A stretch of 64,000 bases of DNA from Bacteroidota bacterium (GTDB lineage: Bacteria; Bacteroidota; Ignavibacteria; Ignavibacteriales; Melioribacteraceae): positions 58,501 to 122,500 of the forward strand of contig JAHJUE010000031.1 of the NCBI GenBank assembly GCA_018829205.1, written 5' to 3'. A program made the translations under genes and the position numbers. Below are positions 1 through 8,746 of this stretch, in pieces. The notes under the pieces are model-generated. The model did no database searches, had not been told where the DNA came from, and saw nothing but the letters and a program-made list of their open reading frames with translations. The number at the start of each line of letters is the position of its first letter. The first letter of the stretch is position 1.

Positions 1-1056
1 GATACTTCCATTTATGGTTATGCAGACGCACGTATTATACTTGAGCAACCCATTTTATTCGGCAAGTCAATTAATACCCGCTGGGAAAACTACATTACAT
101 TACAGAAGAAAAAAAACGAATACAATCAAACTCTTTTCGGTACAAAACTTAGCTTTGATTTTGAGCTGCCTCAGTTTGTTTATGCTACCGGGATGCAGAC
201 ATATTTTAATTGGGAAAATTCCAAATCAATCTTTACAGAAGATTATGTAAAAAATATATTAATCAGCGGCGGAATCCCTGATTCAATTGCTCAAATAAAT
301 ACAACTCAATTTAAGGAAGATACCGGATTAGAACAGCAGTTAACAAATACGGTACTCGGACTGCAGTTAGTTGCTAGTAAAACTAATAATTTGACTTTCC
401 CGACTCGGGGATATTCAATTTCAATACTCGCCGAAGACGGCAATTCAATAAGATATTTATTTGAAGAACTTACTAATACTCAATTTGACGGGCCGCAGTA
501 TTATAAATTAATTGTCACTTCAACTTTATATTTGCCGTTATATTCCTCAATTGAAGATGCATTTGGATTGAAATTAAAAATCGGACATATAAGAACATAT
601 TTCGGCGATAATATTCAAATACCCTTAAACCAAAGATTGTTTTCAGGCGGAAGCAACTCTATACGCGGCTGGAAATCGAGAGATCTTGCATCTGCGGAAG
701 TTAATGAAGTAGGTGTCTCAAGTATTGACGATCTGCAGCAGATTTTATTAAGTGATATTAGTCCCGGCGGTTTTTTTACATTGGAAGGTACAATTGAAAC
801 AAGGAACCGTCTGTTTGGTAAAATTGGGTCGGCCTTATTCATTGATTTTGGTAATACCTGGAACTCGTATAAAAATGTCCAACCAAATTCTATTGCCGTT
901 GCGGCCGGTTTCGGATTAAGATACTATTCTGATTTCGTCCCATTCAGAATAGATTTCGGATTCAAAGTTTATGATCCTTCAAACAGAAAAAGTTTTTTAA
1001 AGAAAAGTTTTTTTGATATAATGCAGTTCCATTTGGGAATTGGAGAAGCATTCTAA
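1..1056 (+). CDS. BamA/D15-type outer-membrane beta-barrel protein (3' part)
   Basis: The reading frame is open from base 1, so the start lies left of the window and only the C-terminal 351 residues are seen. They alternate polar and hydrophobic residues as in an outer-membrane barrel. They include a GGSNSIRGW segment resembling the conserved loop-6 RGY/F motif of Omp85 proteins and end in a C-terminal phenylalanine (HLGIGEAF), the usual barrel-insertion signal. By family it would sit in the outer membrane and insert or translocate other proteins, or be a TamA/D15-like relative. With no POTRA domains visible, BamA itself cannot be told from a paralogue. A glycosyltransferase gene follows 14 bases later. 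Confidence 0.75.
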   Translation, partial: DTSIYGYADARIILEQPILFGKSINTRWENYITLQKKKNEYNQTLFGTKLSFDFELPQFVYATGMQTYFNWENSKSIFTEDYVKNILISGGIPDSIAQINTTQFKEDTGLEQQLTNTVLGLQLVASKTNNLTFPTRGYSISILAEDGNSIRYLFEELTNTQFDGPQYYKLIVTSTLYLPLYSSIEDAFGLKLKIGHIRTYFGDNIQIPLNQRLFSGGSNSIRGWKSRDLASAEVNEVGVSSIDDLQQILLSDISPGGFFTLEGTIETRNRLFGKIGSALFIDFGNTWNSYKNVQPNSIAVAAGFGLRYYSDFVPFRIDFGFKVYDPSNRKSFLKKSFFDIMQFHLGIGEAF

Positions 1057-1070
1057 CTTTCGGAAAATAT

Positions 1071-1817
1071 ATGAATAAAATATCTGTTACAATAATAACT
1101 TTTAACGAAGAAGATAATATTGAAGATTGTTTAAAATCTGTTCAATGGGCAGAAGAAATTATTCTAGTTGATTCCGGAAGTTCAGACGCTACGGTGGAAA
1201 TTTCTAAAAAATATACCGATAAGATTTACTTCAATAAATGGCAAGGATTCGCAAATCAAAAATCATTCGCGCTCGAAAAAGCGCTAAACGAATGGGTGCT
1301 AAGTATTGACGCGGATGAAAGAATCACTCCCGAGTTAAAAGATGAAATCTTAAACTCTGATCTTAGTTCCGCGGAAGGTTATTATATTCACCGTAAAAAT
1401 TACTTTCTTGATAAGGTTATTAAATACTGCGGATGGGGAAGTGATTTCCAGCTTAGATTATTCAGAAAGAGTAAAACTAAATTAACTGAACGTCTTGTGC
1501 ATGAAGGATTTATTGTCGACGGTAAAACATCGAAACTCAACAATCAGATGATTCATTTAACTCATACCGATCTAAAAAAAACCTTTTCCAAAATAAATGA
1601 TTATTCAACACTTGAAGCCGTCGAAAAACATAAAAGGAAAAATATTAACGGATTTACTATGATCCTATATCCGTTAATTGCTTTCATTCAACATTATATT
1701 TTCAGAAAAGGATTTCTTGACGGAGTGCACGGATTAATGGTTTCAATTAATCACGCAATGACAAAACTTCAAGTTTATATGAAAATTTGGGAAATTAATA
1801 AGGTTAAAAGGAAATAG
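1071..1817 (+). CDS. family 2 glycosyltransferase (LPS core type)
   Basis: This 248-residue cytoplasmic or membrane-associated enzyme transfers a sugar from a nucleotide donor. The N-terminus has the GT2 opening VTIITFNEEDNIE (residues 6-18), DSGSSD at 34-39 and the metal-binding DAD at 80-82, followed by ERIT. The length and the later LVHEG motif match the WaaE/KdtX-like group that decorates the lipopolysaccharide core, but the donor and acceptor cannot be read from sequence. It starts 14 bases after the barrel gene, so the two may be co-transcribed. The C-terminal part is basic and hydrophobic, consistent with membrane association. Confidence 0.8.
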   Translation: MNKISVTIITFNEEDNIEDCLKSVQWAEEIILVDSGSSDATVEISKKYTDKIYFNKWQGFANQKSFALEKALNEWVLSIDADERITPELKDEILNSDLSSAEGYYIHRKNYFLDKVIKYCGWGSDFQLRLFRKSKTKLTERLVHEGFIVDGKTSKLNNQMIHLTHTDLKKTFSKINDYSTLEAVEKHKRKNINGFTMILYPLIAFIQHYIFRKGFLDGVHGLMVSINHAMTKLQVYMKIWEINKVKRK

Positions 1818-1912
1818 CCTTCCCAAAATTTGATTTTTGCAGCCAACCATTTAACTTTGATTGAACACATTTATTCATTAAATTTAAGGCTACTTTTTTA
1901 GAGGATTGTTTT

Positions 1913-2788
1913 ATGATTTATAGTATGACCGGTTTCGGCAAATCTTCATTTCAGGAAAACGGATTTGCAATAGAAACTGAGATTAGAAGCGTTAACAGCC
2001 GTTTTCTTGATTTATCGATAAAATTGCCCAGAAATTATTCGAATCGTGAACTTGAAATAAGAGAACTTGTAAGAAAACAAATAAAACGCGGTAAAATATC
2101 ATTAAGCATTTACAGCAAAAAAGATAACGGTGAATCAAAATTTGCGGAAATTGACGAACAGAATCTTCAAAATGTAATCAGTTTTCTCGAAAAAATAAAA
2201 AATGTTTCCGGCGCGCAAGGTGAAATTTCTCTTGATAATATACTGGCTTTCCAAAATTATTTTTTAGCCGATACTTCTGACGAATCGGAAATTGAAATTG
2301 AACTAATTAAAAAATCAGTTCTGATCTCTGTCGAAAATTTGCAGCAAATGAGACAGCAAGAAGGGGAAGCGTTAAAAATTGATCTCCTCGAAAGAATTGA
2401 GACAATTAAAAACTTTGTGGAAAAAATTGTTAATAAAAGCCCGGAATCTGTTGAAACATACTTTAACAAAATTAAAGAAAAAGCTAAACAGCTTGTTAAG
2501 GATATTACCGAATACAGCGACAGACTTGAAATGGAATTAGCATTGCTTTCGGAGAAATCAGATGTGACAGAAGAATGCGTTAGATTAAAAAGTCATATAG
2601 AAATATTTATTGATACGTTAAACAGCAGCGACGAAGTCGGAAGAAAATTAAATTTTATTTCGCAGGAAATGAACAGAGAAGCAAATACAATTAATAGCAA
2701 ATCTCTATCTGTTGAAATTTCACATTTAGGAATTGGAATTAAAGAAGAGCTGGAAAAAATCCGGGAACAAATTCAAAATATTGAGTAG
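1913..2788 (+). CDS. yicC: YicC family endoribonuclease
   Basis: The 291-residue protein begins IYSMTGFGKSS, the signature of the YicC/YloC family, and ends with the conserved region EMNREANTINSKS before a charged helical tail. The family comprises hexameric endoribonucleases implicated in RNA decay and stationary-phase survival. Length is normal. It is the first gene of a tight group with gmk (5-base gap) and rpoZ, a neighbourhood seen in many bacteria, which supports the call. A 95-base gap separates it from the glycosyltransferase, so a promoter may lie there. Confidence 0.9.
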   Translation: MIYSMTGFGKSSFQENGFAIETEIRSVNSRFLDLSIKLPRNYSNRELEIRELVRKQIKRGKISLSIYSKKDNGESKFAEIDEQNLQNVISFLEKIKNVSGAQGEISLDNILAFQNYFLADTSDESEIEIELIKKSVLISVENLQQMRQQEGEALKIDLLERIETIKNFVEKIVNKSPESVETYFNKIKEKAKQLVKDITEYSDRLEMELALLSEKSDVTEECVRLKSHIEIFIDTLNSSDEVGRKLNFISQEMNREANTINSKSLSVEISHLGIGIKEELEKIREQIQNIE

Positions 2789-2793
2789 TAAAA

Positions 2794-3360
2794 TTGCATA
2801 TAAATAAAGGAAGATTATTAGTATTCTCGGCACCCAGCGGTGCCGGAAAAACAACAATTGTAAGAGATATTCTTAAAAAATATCCCAAACTTGTTTTTTC
2901 AATTTCTGCGACTACGCGTAGACCCCGAAACGTAGAAAAAGAGGGAAAAGACTACTTTTTCATTACCGAAGAGGAGTTTAAAAACAAGATTGATAAAAAT
3001 GAATTTGTAGAATGGGAAAAATTTTACGATTATTACTACGGCACTCTTAAAAGTTTTGTAAATCACGAAATAGATGCCGGTAATAATGTGGTTTTGGAAG
3101 TAGATGTTAAAGGCGCGGTTAAAATCAAAGAATCATATCCCGATGCTGTCCTTATTTTTGTTTCTCCTCCAAGTTTTGATGTATTATCAAGCAGACTTAT
3201 AAATAGGAATACGGAAACAAAAGAAGATTTAAAGAAACGAATTGAACGCGCGGAAATGGAAATGAGTTATAAAGATAAATTTGACCATGTTGTTCTAAAC
3301 GATGATTTGGAAAAAGCAAAAATTGACGCGGAAATAATTATAAAGAAATATATAAATTAG
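2794..3360 (+). CDS. gmk: guanylate kinase
   Basis: Guanylate kinase phosphorylates GMP to GDP with ATP in purine nucleotide synthesis. The P-loop SAPSGAGKTT is at residues 12-21. It is followed by TTRRPR and EGKDYFF (GMP-binding region) and FVEWEKFYDYYYGT, all typical. At 188 residues it has the usual length. The start appears to be TTG at 2794, five bases after the yicC stop; no ATG is available near the N-terminus. The spacing suggests translational coupling with yicC, and rpoZ follows after 11 bases. Confidence 0.95.
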   Translation: MHINKGRLLVFSAPSGAGKTTIVRDILKKYPKLVFSISATTRRPRNVEKEGKDYFFITEEEFKNKIDKNEFVEWEKFYDYYYGTLKSFVNHEIDAGNNVVLEVDVKGAVKIKESYPDAVLIFVSPPSFDVLSSRLINRNTETKEDLKKRIERAEMEMSYKDKFDHVVLNDDLEKAKIDAEIIIKKYIN

Positions 3361-3371
3361 GAGGTTATAAT

Positions 3372-3680
3372 ATGAGCAATCGAATAATCCCGATCGATTT
3401 AAGAAGAGTCGAAGAAGTTGCTTCAAATGTCTACGAAGCAATTATTGTCGCTTCAAAAAAAGCCAGAGTTATTAATGACGAGAACAGGCTCGAATATAAT
3501 ACAATACTGAATTCATTAGCTATTGGCACTGATGACGATTTCGAAGAAAAAGAGAATCCGGATCAGCTAAAAGCCGCTCTTGAATTTGAAAAACGTCCGA
3601 AACCTCATTTGCAGGCAATGGATCAGCTGTTAAATAAAAATGTTGAATTCAGATACAAAGAAACTGAAACTCAAGAATAA
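3372..3680 (+). CDS. rpoZ: RNA polymerase omega subunit
   Basis: This 102-residue protein opens with PIDLRRVEEVASNVYEAIIVASKKAR and continues with NRLEYN, matching the omega/RPB6 fold that assists RNA polymerase assembly around the beta' subunit. The gene has a strong ribosome-binding site (AGGAGG at 3360-3365) seven to twelve bases before ATG. Its position after gmk is the standard omega neighbourhood. The C-terminal acidic tail is lineage-variable. A rho-independent terminator follows at 3703-3733, closing the yicC-gmk-rpoZ unit. Confidence 0.9.
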   Translation: MSNRIIPIDLRRVEEVASNVYEAIIVASKKARVINDENRLEYNTILNSLAIGTDDDFEEKENPDQLKAALEFEKRPKPHLQAMDQLLNKNVEFRYKETETQE

Positions 3681-3702
3681 TTGCAGATAAGTCTTATTTA
3701 TT

Positions 3703-3733
3703 AAGCGGGAAAATCCTTTTTTCCCGCTTTTTT
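3703..3733 (+). terminator. rho-independent terminator after rpoZ
   Basis: An AAGCGGGAAAA arm pairs with TTTTTCCCGCTT around a short loop and runs into a T-tract. It ends the yicC-gmk-rpoZ transcript and separates it from the glycosylase gene. Confidence 0.85.
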
Positions 3734-3792
3734 ATTTTAAAAGTTATCCTAATCTCAACATTTTCTTTTTTTAGAATTTCATTTAATTTTTT

Positions 3793-4620
3793 TTGTTGTC
3801 GAATTTATTATCTTTCTCATCCGACTTTCTAAACCGTAATACATTCTGCCGGGACAAAATTTTGAGCGATATAAATAGATTAATAATTGAAGCTATTAAG
3901 GACCAGAAAGAAATTTTTGGCGATTATTTGTTTGAACAAACACGGATTCATATTTCAGAAGTTCAAACCGGAACAGCGAAAGAAATTGTGAATTTGAACC
4001 AACCTATAATGACAGCGGGCAATTTTGTGGAAAATACTCTTATACAGGAAGAATGGCAGAAGTCAAATTCTCTTAAAGAATTAGACGCAAAAATTAATAC
4101 ATGCCAAAAATGCGGACTCGGTAAAACAAGAACAAATTTTGTTTTCGGTGTCGGAAACCCTAATGCCGATGTTATGATTATCGGCGAAGCCCCCGGCGCG
4201 GATGAAGATGCAAAAGGCGAACCTTTTGTAGGAAGAGCAGGCAAATTATTAAATGATATTTTAAAAGCAATTAGTTTTGAAAGAGAAGAAGTTTTTATTG
4301 CCAACATTCTAAAATGCAGACCTCCGAACAATAGAAACCCTCTTGCCGAAGAAATGACTACATGCATTCCGTATCTGAAAAAACAGATTGACCTTGTTAA
4401 GCCTAAATTAATTCTGTGTTTGGGATTGGTTGCCGCGGGCGGAATTTTACAGCTGAAACTTTCACTTACTAAAATGCGCGGCAATGTTTATGAGTTTAAC
4501 GGCGTTAAAACAATGGTAACTTATCATCCGGCTGCATTGTTAAGAAATCCGAATTGGAAAAAAGGATGCTGGGAAGATGTACAGAAATTTAGAAAACTTT
4601 ACGACGAATTAAAAAAGTAA
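3793..4620 (+). CDS. family 4 uracil-DNA glycosylase
   Basis: The enzyme removes uracil from DNA in base excision repair. Family 4 features are visible: CxxC at residues 104-107 plus C175 and C191 as likely 4Fe-4S ligands, the active-site motif GEAPGADED at 131-139, and HPAALLRNP near the C-terminus. The first 95 residues are not conserved in the short archaeal type but are common in Bacteroidota-type homologues. There is no ATG at the front: TTG at 3793 gives 275 residues, while a second TTG at 3862 gives 252 and a cleaner N-terminus (MSDINRLI). Neither has a strong ribosome-binding site, so the start is uncertain. Confidence 0.9.
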   Translation: MLSNLLSFSSDFLNRNTFCRDKILSDINRLIIEAIKDQKEIFGDYLFEQTRIHISEVQTGTAKEIVNLNQPIMTAGNFVENTLIQEEWQKSNSLKELDAKINTCQKCGLGKTRTNFVFGVGNPNADVMIIGEAPGADEDAKGEPFVGRAGKLLNDILKAISFEREEVFIANILKCRPPNNRNPLAEEMTTCIPYLKKQIDLVKPKLILCLGLVAAGGILQLKLSLTKMRGNVYEFNGVKTMVTYHPAALLRNPNWKKGCWEDVQKFRKLYDELKK

Positions 4621-4631
4621 TTGAATAAACT

Positions 4632-6086
4632 ATGGCTAAAAGTTATGAATTAGATTCCCGTACTGTCGGGGATAAAGTTGATTTTGAAAAACTAAAATCA
4701 GTATCCAAGCAGCCGCCCAACGCTATTGAAGTTGAAGCTACTGTTCTTGGCGCAATGCTTCTTGAAAAAGATGCCGCTCCAAAAGCATTCGAAGTGTTAA
4801 AGGCAGACCATTTCTATAGCCCTAAACATAAATTAATATTTGAGGCAATGACCTCACTTTTTGAATCCAACGAACCGATCGACACTGTATCTATTTATGA
4901 AGAACTGAAAAAATCCGGCAAGTTAGAAGATGTTGGAGGCGCCGTATATATAAGCCGTTTGGCTCAGGATATTTCCTCGGCCGCAAATATTGAATATCAT
5001 GCAAGAATTATTTTGGAAAAATGGATTCTTAGGCAGCTTATTAATACATCGCTTAATATTGCCAGTTCCGCGTACGAAGGAACTGAAGATGTTCTTGACC
5101 TAATGGATATTGCCGAAAGTAAAATATTTCAGATTGCAGAGGAAAGTTTAAAAGAATCTTATAAGTCGATGGATAAAGCTGTGCGCGAAGCCATTGAACA
5201 TATTGAAGCTATCCATTCTAAAAACATTTCATCATTTTCTGTACCTACGGGATTTTTTGCGCTGGACGATATGCTTGGCGGATTCCAAAAATCAGATTTA
5301 ATTATTATTGCCGCGCGTCCTTCTATGGGTAAAACCGCATTTGCTTTATCGGCAGTAAGAAACGCCGCCGTTGATCATGGCGTTCCAATAGCCGTATTCA
5401 GCCTTGAAATGGCGACTATCCAGCTGGTAACTCGTTTAATTTGCGCTGAAGCAAGAATTAATGCGCACAAAGTTAGAACCGGAAAGTTTAACGCTGAAGA
5501 AGGTCCGCGCATAAGCCGTACAGCGCATAAATTAAGTCAGGCGCCGATATACATTGACGATACTCCGGCGCAGACTGTCCTTGAAATCAGAGCAAAAGCG
5601 AGAAGACTTAAAGCGGAAAAAAATATTGGTATGATCGTTATCGATTATTTGCAGCTTATGTCATCAAATAATAGAATGGAAAGCCGCGAACGTGAAATAT
5701 CAAATATTTCAAGATCATTAAAAGCGCTGGCAAAAGAATTAAATATACCGGTAATTGCATTAGCTCAGCTTAACCGCGCCGTTGAATCCAGAACAGATAA
5801 AAGACCTATGCTTTCGGATCTGCGTGAGTCCGGATCAATTGAGCAGGATGCCGATGTAGTTATGTTTTTAAATAGACCTGAATTTTACGGTATTACCGCG
5901 GACAATGAAGGCAACTCAACCGAAGGAATGGCTGAAATTATAATTGGCAAACAGCGTAACGGACCTACTGGTGATGTTAAAATGAGATTCATTAAAGAAT
6001 ATGCCCGTTTCGAAAGTCTGGATTTAATTCATACTGATTATCCGGTTGCACAGCTGGAAGAACATGACGACGAGGATTTAATATGA
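4632..6086 (+). CDS. dnaB: replicative DNA helicase
   Basis: DnaB is the hexameric helicase that unwinds DNA at the replication fork. The N-terminal domain begins around PPNAIEVEATVLGAMLL (residues 28-44). The RecA-like domain carries Walker A ARPSMGKTAFAL (228-239) and Walker B MIVIDYLQLM, followed by LRESGSIEQDAD and a C-terminal GKQRNGPTG motif. At 484 residues it is full length with no intein. The stop overlaps the start of the next gene by four bases (ATGA), so the downstream secreted protein is probably translated in a coupled way. Confidence 0.97.
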   Translation: MAKSYELDSRTVGDKVDFEKLKSVSKQPPNAIEVEATVLGAMLLEKDAAPKAFEVLKADHFYSPKHKLIFEAMTSLFESNEPIDTVSIYEELKKSGKLEDVGGAVYISRLAQDISSAANIEYHARIILEKWILRQLINTSLNIASSAYEGTEDVLDLMDIAESKIFQIAEESLKESYKSMDKAVREAIEHIEAIHSKNISSFSVPTGFFALDDMLGGFQKSDLIIIAARPSMGKTAFALSAVRNAAVDHGVPIAVFSLEMATIQLVTRLICAEARINAHKVRTGKFNAEEGPRISRTAHKLSQAPIYIDDTPAQTVLEIRAKARRLKAEKNIGMIVIDYLQLMSSNNRMESREREISNISRSLKALAKELNIPVIALAQLNRAVESRTDKRPMLSDLRESGSIEQDADVVMFLNRPEFYGITADNEGNSTEGMAEIIIGKQRNGPTGDVKMRFIKEYARFESLDLIHTDYPVAQLEEHDDEDLI

Positions 6087-6928
6087 AATATTTTATTATT
6101 GTTTTTTCTATTTTTATTTCAGCTTCGCTTTTTGCTCAAGAAATTTATACGCAGAAAGACGTAGATGTATGTAAAAATACTTTTGAATTCGCTGTTGAAA
6201 AAAATCTTTCCGGCAAGCCGATTAATGAAATTATTATTGAAATTGGAAAAACGTTTTTAGGATTAGATTATATCGTTCATCCTATTGAATCAGATGGTGA
6301 AGAGAAAGTAATTGTAAATTTATCCGGCTTCGACTGTTATACGTTTTTAGAAACCGTTCTTGCTTTGTCTCGAAACGTGAAATCAGGAAAAACATCTTTT
6401 GAGGATTACCTAACGGAGATTGAAAATATCAGATACAGAAAAGGGAAGAATCTTGGTTATACTTCTCGGCTTCATTATTTCTCGGATTGGATTTATGAAT
6501 CCGATAGAAAAAAAATAATTGAAGATGTAACAAAAAAAATTGGAGGAGAACAATATAAAAATACCGTTCATTTTATGAGTTCAAATCCGGGTTCTTACGA
6601 GCAATTAAAACGTAATCCGAAATTTATAGAAGAAATGAAACTTGTTGAAGATGTGATTTCAAACCGCGAATATTTTTATATCCCCCAAAATAAAATAGCA
6701 GTACTTGAAAAAGGGATTCAATCCGGTGATATAATCGGAATTACAACCGACATAAAAGGGTTAGATATTGCCCACACAGGAATTGCAATTAGAATGGAAG
6801 ACGGAAGAATTCATTTTATGCACTCTCCAATGGAAGGGAAAAAAGTTCAAATCACCGAAAAACCGCTTTCGGATTATATAAAAGGAAACAAACGCCAAAC
6901 CGGTATTATAGTTGCCCGTCCACAATAA
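6083..6928 (+). CDS. secreted DUF1460 amidase-like protein
   Basis: A 281-residue protein with a clear signal peptide (residues 1-19, ending SLFAQ). The FDCYTFLE motif (83-90) supplies the candidate catalytic cysteine, and LDIAHTGIAIR near residue 230 the candidate histidine of an NlpC/P60-like fold. YTSRLHYFSDWI in between is typical of DUF1460. Members of the family characterised in Bacteroides cleave N-acetylmuramoyl-L-alanine, so a periplasmic role in peptidoglycan recycling or remodelling is likely. The start overlaps dnaB by four bases. Confidence 0.85.
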   Translation: MKYFIIVFSIFISASLFAQEIYTQKDVDVCKNTFEFAVEKNLSGKPINEIIIEIGKTFLGLDYIVHPIESDGEEKVIVNLSGFDCYTFLETVLALSRNVKSGKTSFEDYLTEIENIRYRKGKNLGYTSRLHYFSDWIYESDRKKIIEDVTKKIGGEQYKNTVHFMSSNPGSYEQLKRNPKFIEEMKLVEDVISNREYFYIPQNKIAVLEKGIQSGDIIGITTDIKGLDIAHTGIAIRMEDGRIHFMHSPMEGKKVQITEKPLSDYIKGNKRQTGIIVARPQ

Positions 6929-7045
6929 TATTGGATGTAATGTCCTTTCAAAATTCAGGTTATTTATTCTAATGTCGAAAATTGTTTAACTTTGGTTTTA
7001 AAGTAGATATATTTGTCTTAAGGTTTTAGATTAATTTAGATTATT

Positions 7046-8398
7046 ATGGATGAGATTACCACAAAACAGGAAATACTAGATTCAATAGCAGAAGGGCTTT
7101 TTACTATTGATAAAGAATTCCGTATAAATTTTATTAATAATGCAGCCGAAAAGATTACCGGTTTTAAAAAAGAAGAAGCTGTTGGTCAAATCTGCAAAAA
7201 AATTTTCCGCTGTGAAATAAATGAAATTGAATGCCCAATCGCTAAAGTTCTTGAACAGGATAAAAATATATTCGAACTAAAATCTAAAATTAAAAGTAAA
7301 TCCAATTCCGAAATTCCAATTAAGCTCAATGCAGCCGTTCTAAAAAATAATAAAAATGAACCTGTAGGCGGAGTTATTTCTTTTAGAGACATAAGTTACG
7401 ACATTGACGTTGAATCATACCTTCTGAAAAACACAAACTTTTACGGTATTGTCGGTCATTCAAAATCCATGACAGATATATTTTACCTTATACAGGAAAT
7501 TGCCGATACGGATGTAAATATTTTAATAACAGGTGAAACCGGTACCGGTAAAGAAATGATTGCAGACGCAATTCAAAAAACAAGCAGAAGAAAAGATGAA
7601 AAATTCGTAAAGGTAAATTGCGGAGTACTGCCGCCGAATTTATTGGCAAGTGAGCTTTTCGGGCACGTAAAAGGAGCTTTTACCGACGCAGTAAAAGATA
7701 GAGTCGGCAGATTTGAACTTTCCGACGGTGGGACAATTTTTCTTGATGAAATTACTGAAATGAGCCTTCAGATGCAAAGTCAGCTTTTGCGGGTTATTCA
7801 GAATGGTACATTCGAAAAAGTTGGCGACTCACAAAGTAAAAAAGTTGATGTAAGAGTTATTGCGGCTACTAATTCTAACTTAAGTGAATCAATAAAAGAA
7901 GGTAAATTCAGAGAGGATTTATTTTACAGATTAAATGTTGTGCCGATTGAACTTCCTCCATTAAGAAAAAGAATAGAAGATATACCGTTTCTGGGAATGC
8001 ATTTTATAAAGAAGTTTAATTTAATTTATAAAAAAAATATTAAAGAAATTGAAGCCGACGCACTTACTTTGTTAACAAGTTATAACTGGCCTGGCAATAT
8101 AAGAGAATTTGAAAACGCTATTGAATACGCATTTATACGAACAAAAGATAAGGAATCAATTTGTGCTTGTTCACTTCCTTCAGCAATTAGGGAAAGTGTA
8201 AATTGTTCGTCCGAAAATGAAATATGCAATCCTAAATTCTCGGTTCAACTAATTAAATTGCTCGAAGAAAATAATTGGAATAAATCTAAAGTTGCAAAAA
8301 TTTTGGGCGTAAATAGAACTACCATATGGAGACAGTTAAAATCAATAGGATTAAGTATAATGTTTTTATCTTTTAATTCCGCTTCCGGGTTATTATAA
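7046..8398 (+). CDS. sigma-54-dependent activator, PAS-AAA+-Fis
   Basis: Enhancer-binding activators of this class hydrolyse ATP to open promoters held by sigma-54 RNA polymerase. Domains: PAS at about 5-120, with cysteines at 50, 56 and 63 that could bind a cofactor or sense redox; AAA+ at about 133-370 with Walker A GETGTGKE (163-170), the sigma-54 contact loop written GAFTDA instead of GAFTGA (210-215) and Walker B IFLDEI; and a Fis-type helix-turn-helix at about 400-435 (NWNKSKVAKILGVNRTTIW). There is no receiver domain, so the signal probably enters at the PAS domain. The gene directly precedes an enhancer-like region and a -24/-12 promoter, its likely target. Confidence 0.93.
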   Translation: MDEITTKQEILDSIAEGLFTIDKEFRINFINNAAEKITGFKKEEAVGQICKKIFRCEINEIECPIAKVLEQDKNIFELKSKIKSKSNSEIPIKLNAAVLKNNKNEPVGGVISFRDISYDIDVESYLLKNTNFYGIVGHSKSMTDIFYLIQEIADTDVNILITGETGTGKEMIADAIQKTSRRKDEKFVKVNCGVLPPNLLASELFGHVKGAFTDAVKDRVGRFELSDGGTIFLDEITEMSLQMQSQLLRVIQNGTFEKVGDSQSKKVDVRVIAATNSNLSESIKEGKFREDLFYRLNVVPIELPPLRKRIEDIPFLGMHFIKKFNLIYKKNIKEIEADALTLLTSYNWPGNIREFENAIEYAFIRTKDKESICACSLPSAIRESVNCSSENEICNPKFSVQLIKLLEENNWNKSKVAKILGVNRTTIWRQLKSIGLSIMFLSFNSASGLL

Positions 8399-8559
8399 AA
8401 CCGTATTATAAAATTCAAACCGCTGATTAACTTAACTGCAGATAAGAACCAAACTATAAAAATTCCATAAATATTAATTAAAAATATGTTCAAATTATTT
8501 TATCAAGTTTTTAATTAATCCATTATTTATTAATTAATACTGTAGAACAAATCAAGACC

Positions 8560-8650
8560 GTTGCAAAGCGTTGCATTTTTCTTAAAAATGATGCAACACC
8601 TAACCTATTTAATTACAAATGGTTAATCAAAGTGTTGCATTTTCTGCAAC
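8560..8650. promoter_or_regulatory. enhancer-like cluster of GTTGCA/TGCAAC sites
   Basis: Five copies of GTTGCA or its complement lie within 91 bases: 8560-8565, 8570-8575 and 8634-8639 (forward), 8592-8597 and 8645-8650 (reverse). Two pairs form inverted repeats: GTTGCA-N5-TGCAAC at 8634-8650, and GTTGCAT-N14-ATGCAAC at 8570-8597. Ending 70 bases upstream of the -24 element, they sit where sigma-54 activators usually bind. Inference: these are operators for the adjacent Fis-type activator. Confidence 0.7.
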
Positions 8651-8719
8651 GCTTTTCTAATCTCCTAATTATTGCGCTTCGATTATACTTAAAAAACAGA
8701 ACAATTTACCCAAAAATCA

Positions 8720-8735
8720 TGGCAGCTTATTTGTA
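8720..8735 (+). promoter_or_regulatory. sigma-54 (-24/-12) promoter
   Basis: TGGCAGCTTATTTGTA matches TGGCAC-N5-TTGCA with the invariant GG at 8721-8722, ten bases, then GT in place of GC at 8733-8734. Transcription would begin near 8746, essentially at the ATG (8747) of the TPR gene, so the message would be leaderless or translation would start further in, for example at ATG 8756. Confidence 0.65.
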
Positions 8736-8746
8736 TATAATTATTC

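Noticed and set aside
3963..4484. 173-residue minus-strand frame
   Set aside because: It lies wholly inside the uracil-DNA glycosylase gene, whose motifs are clear, and has no recognisable motif or ribosome-binding site of its own.
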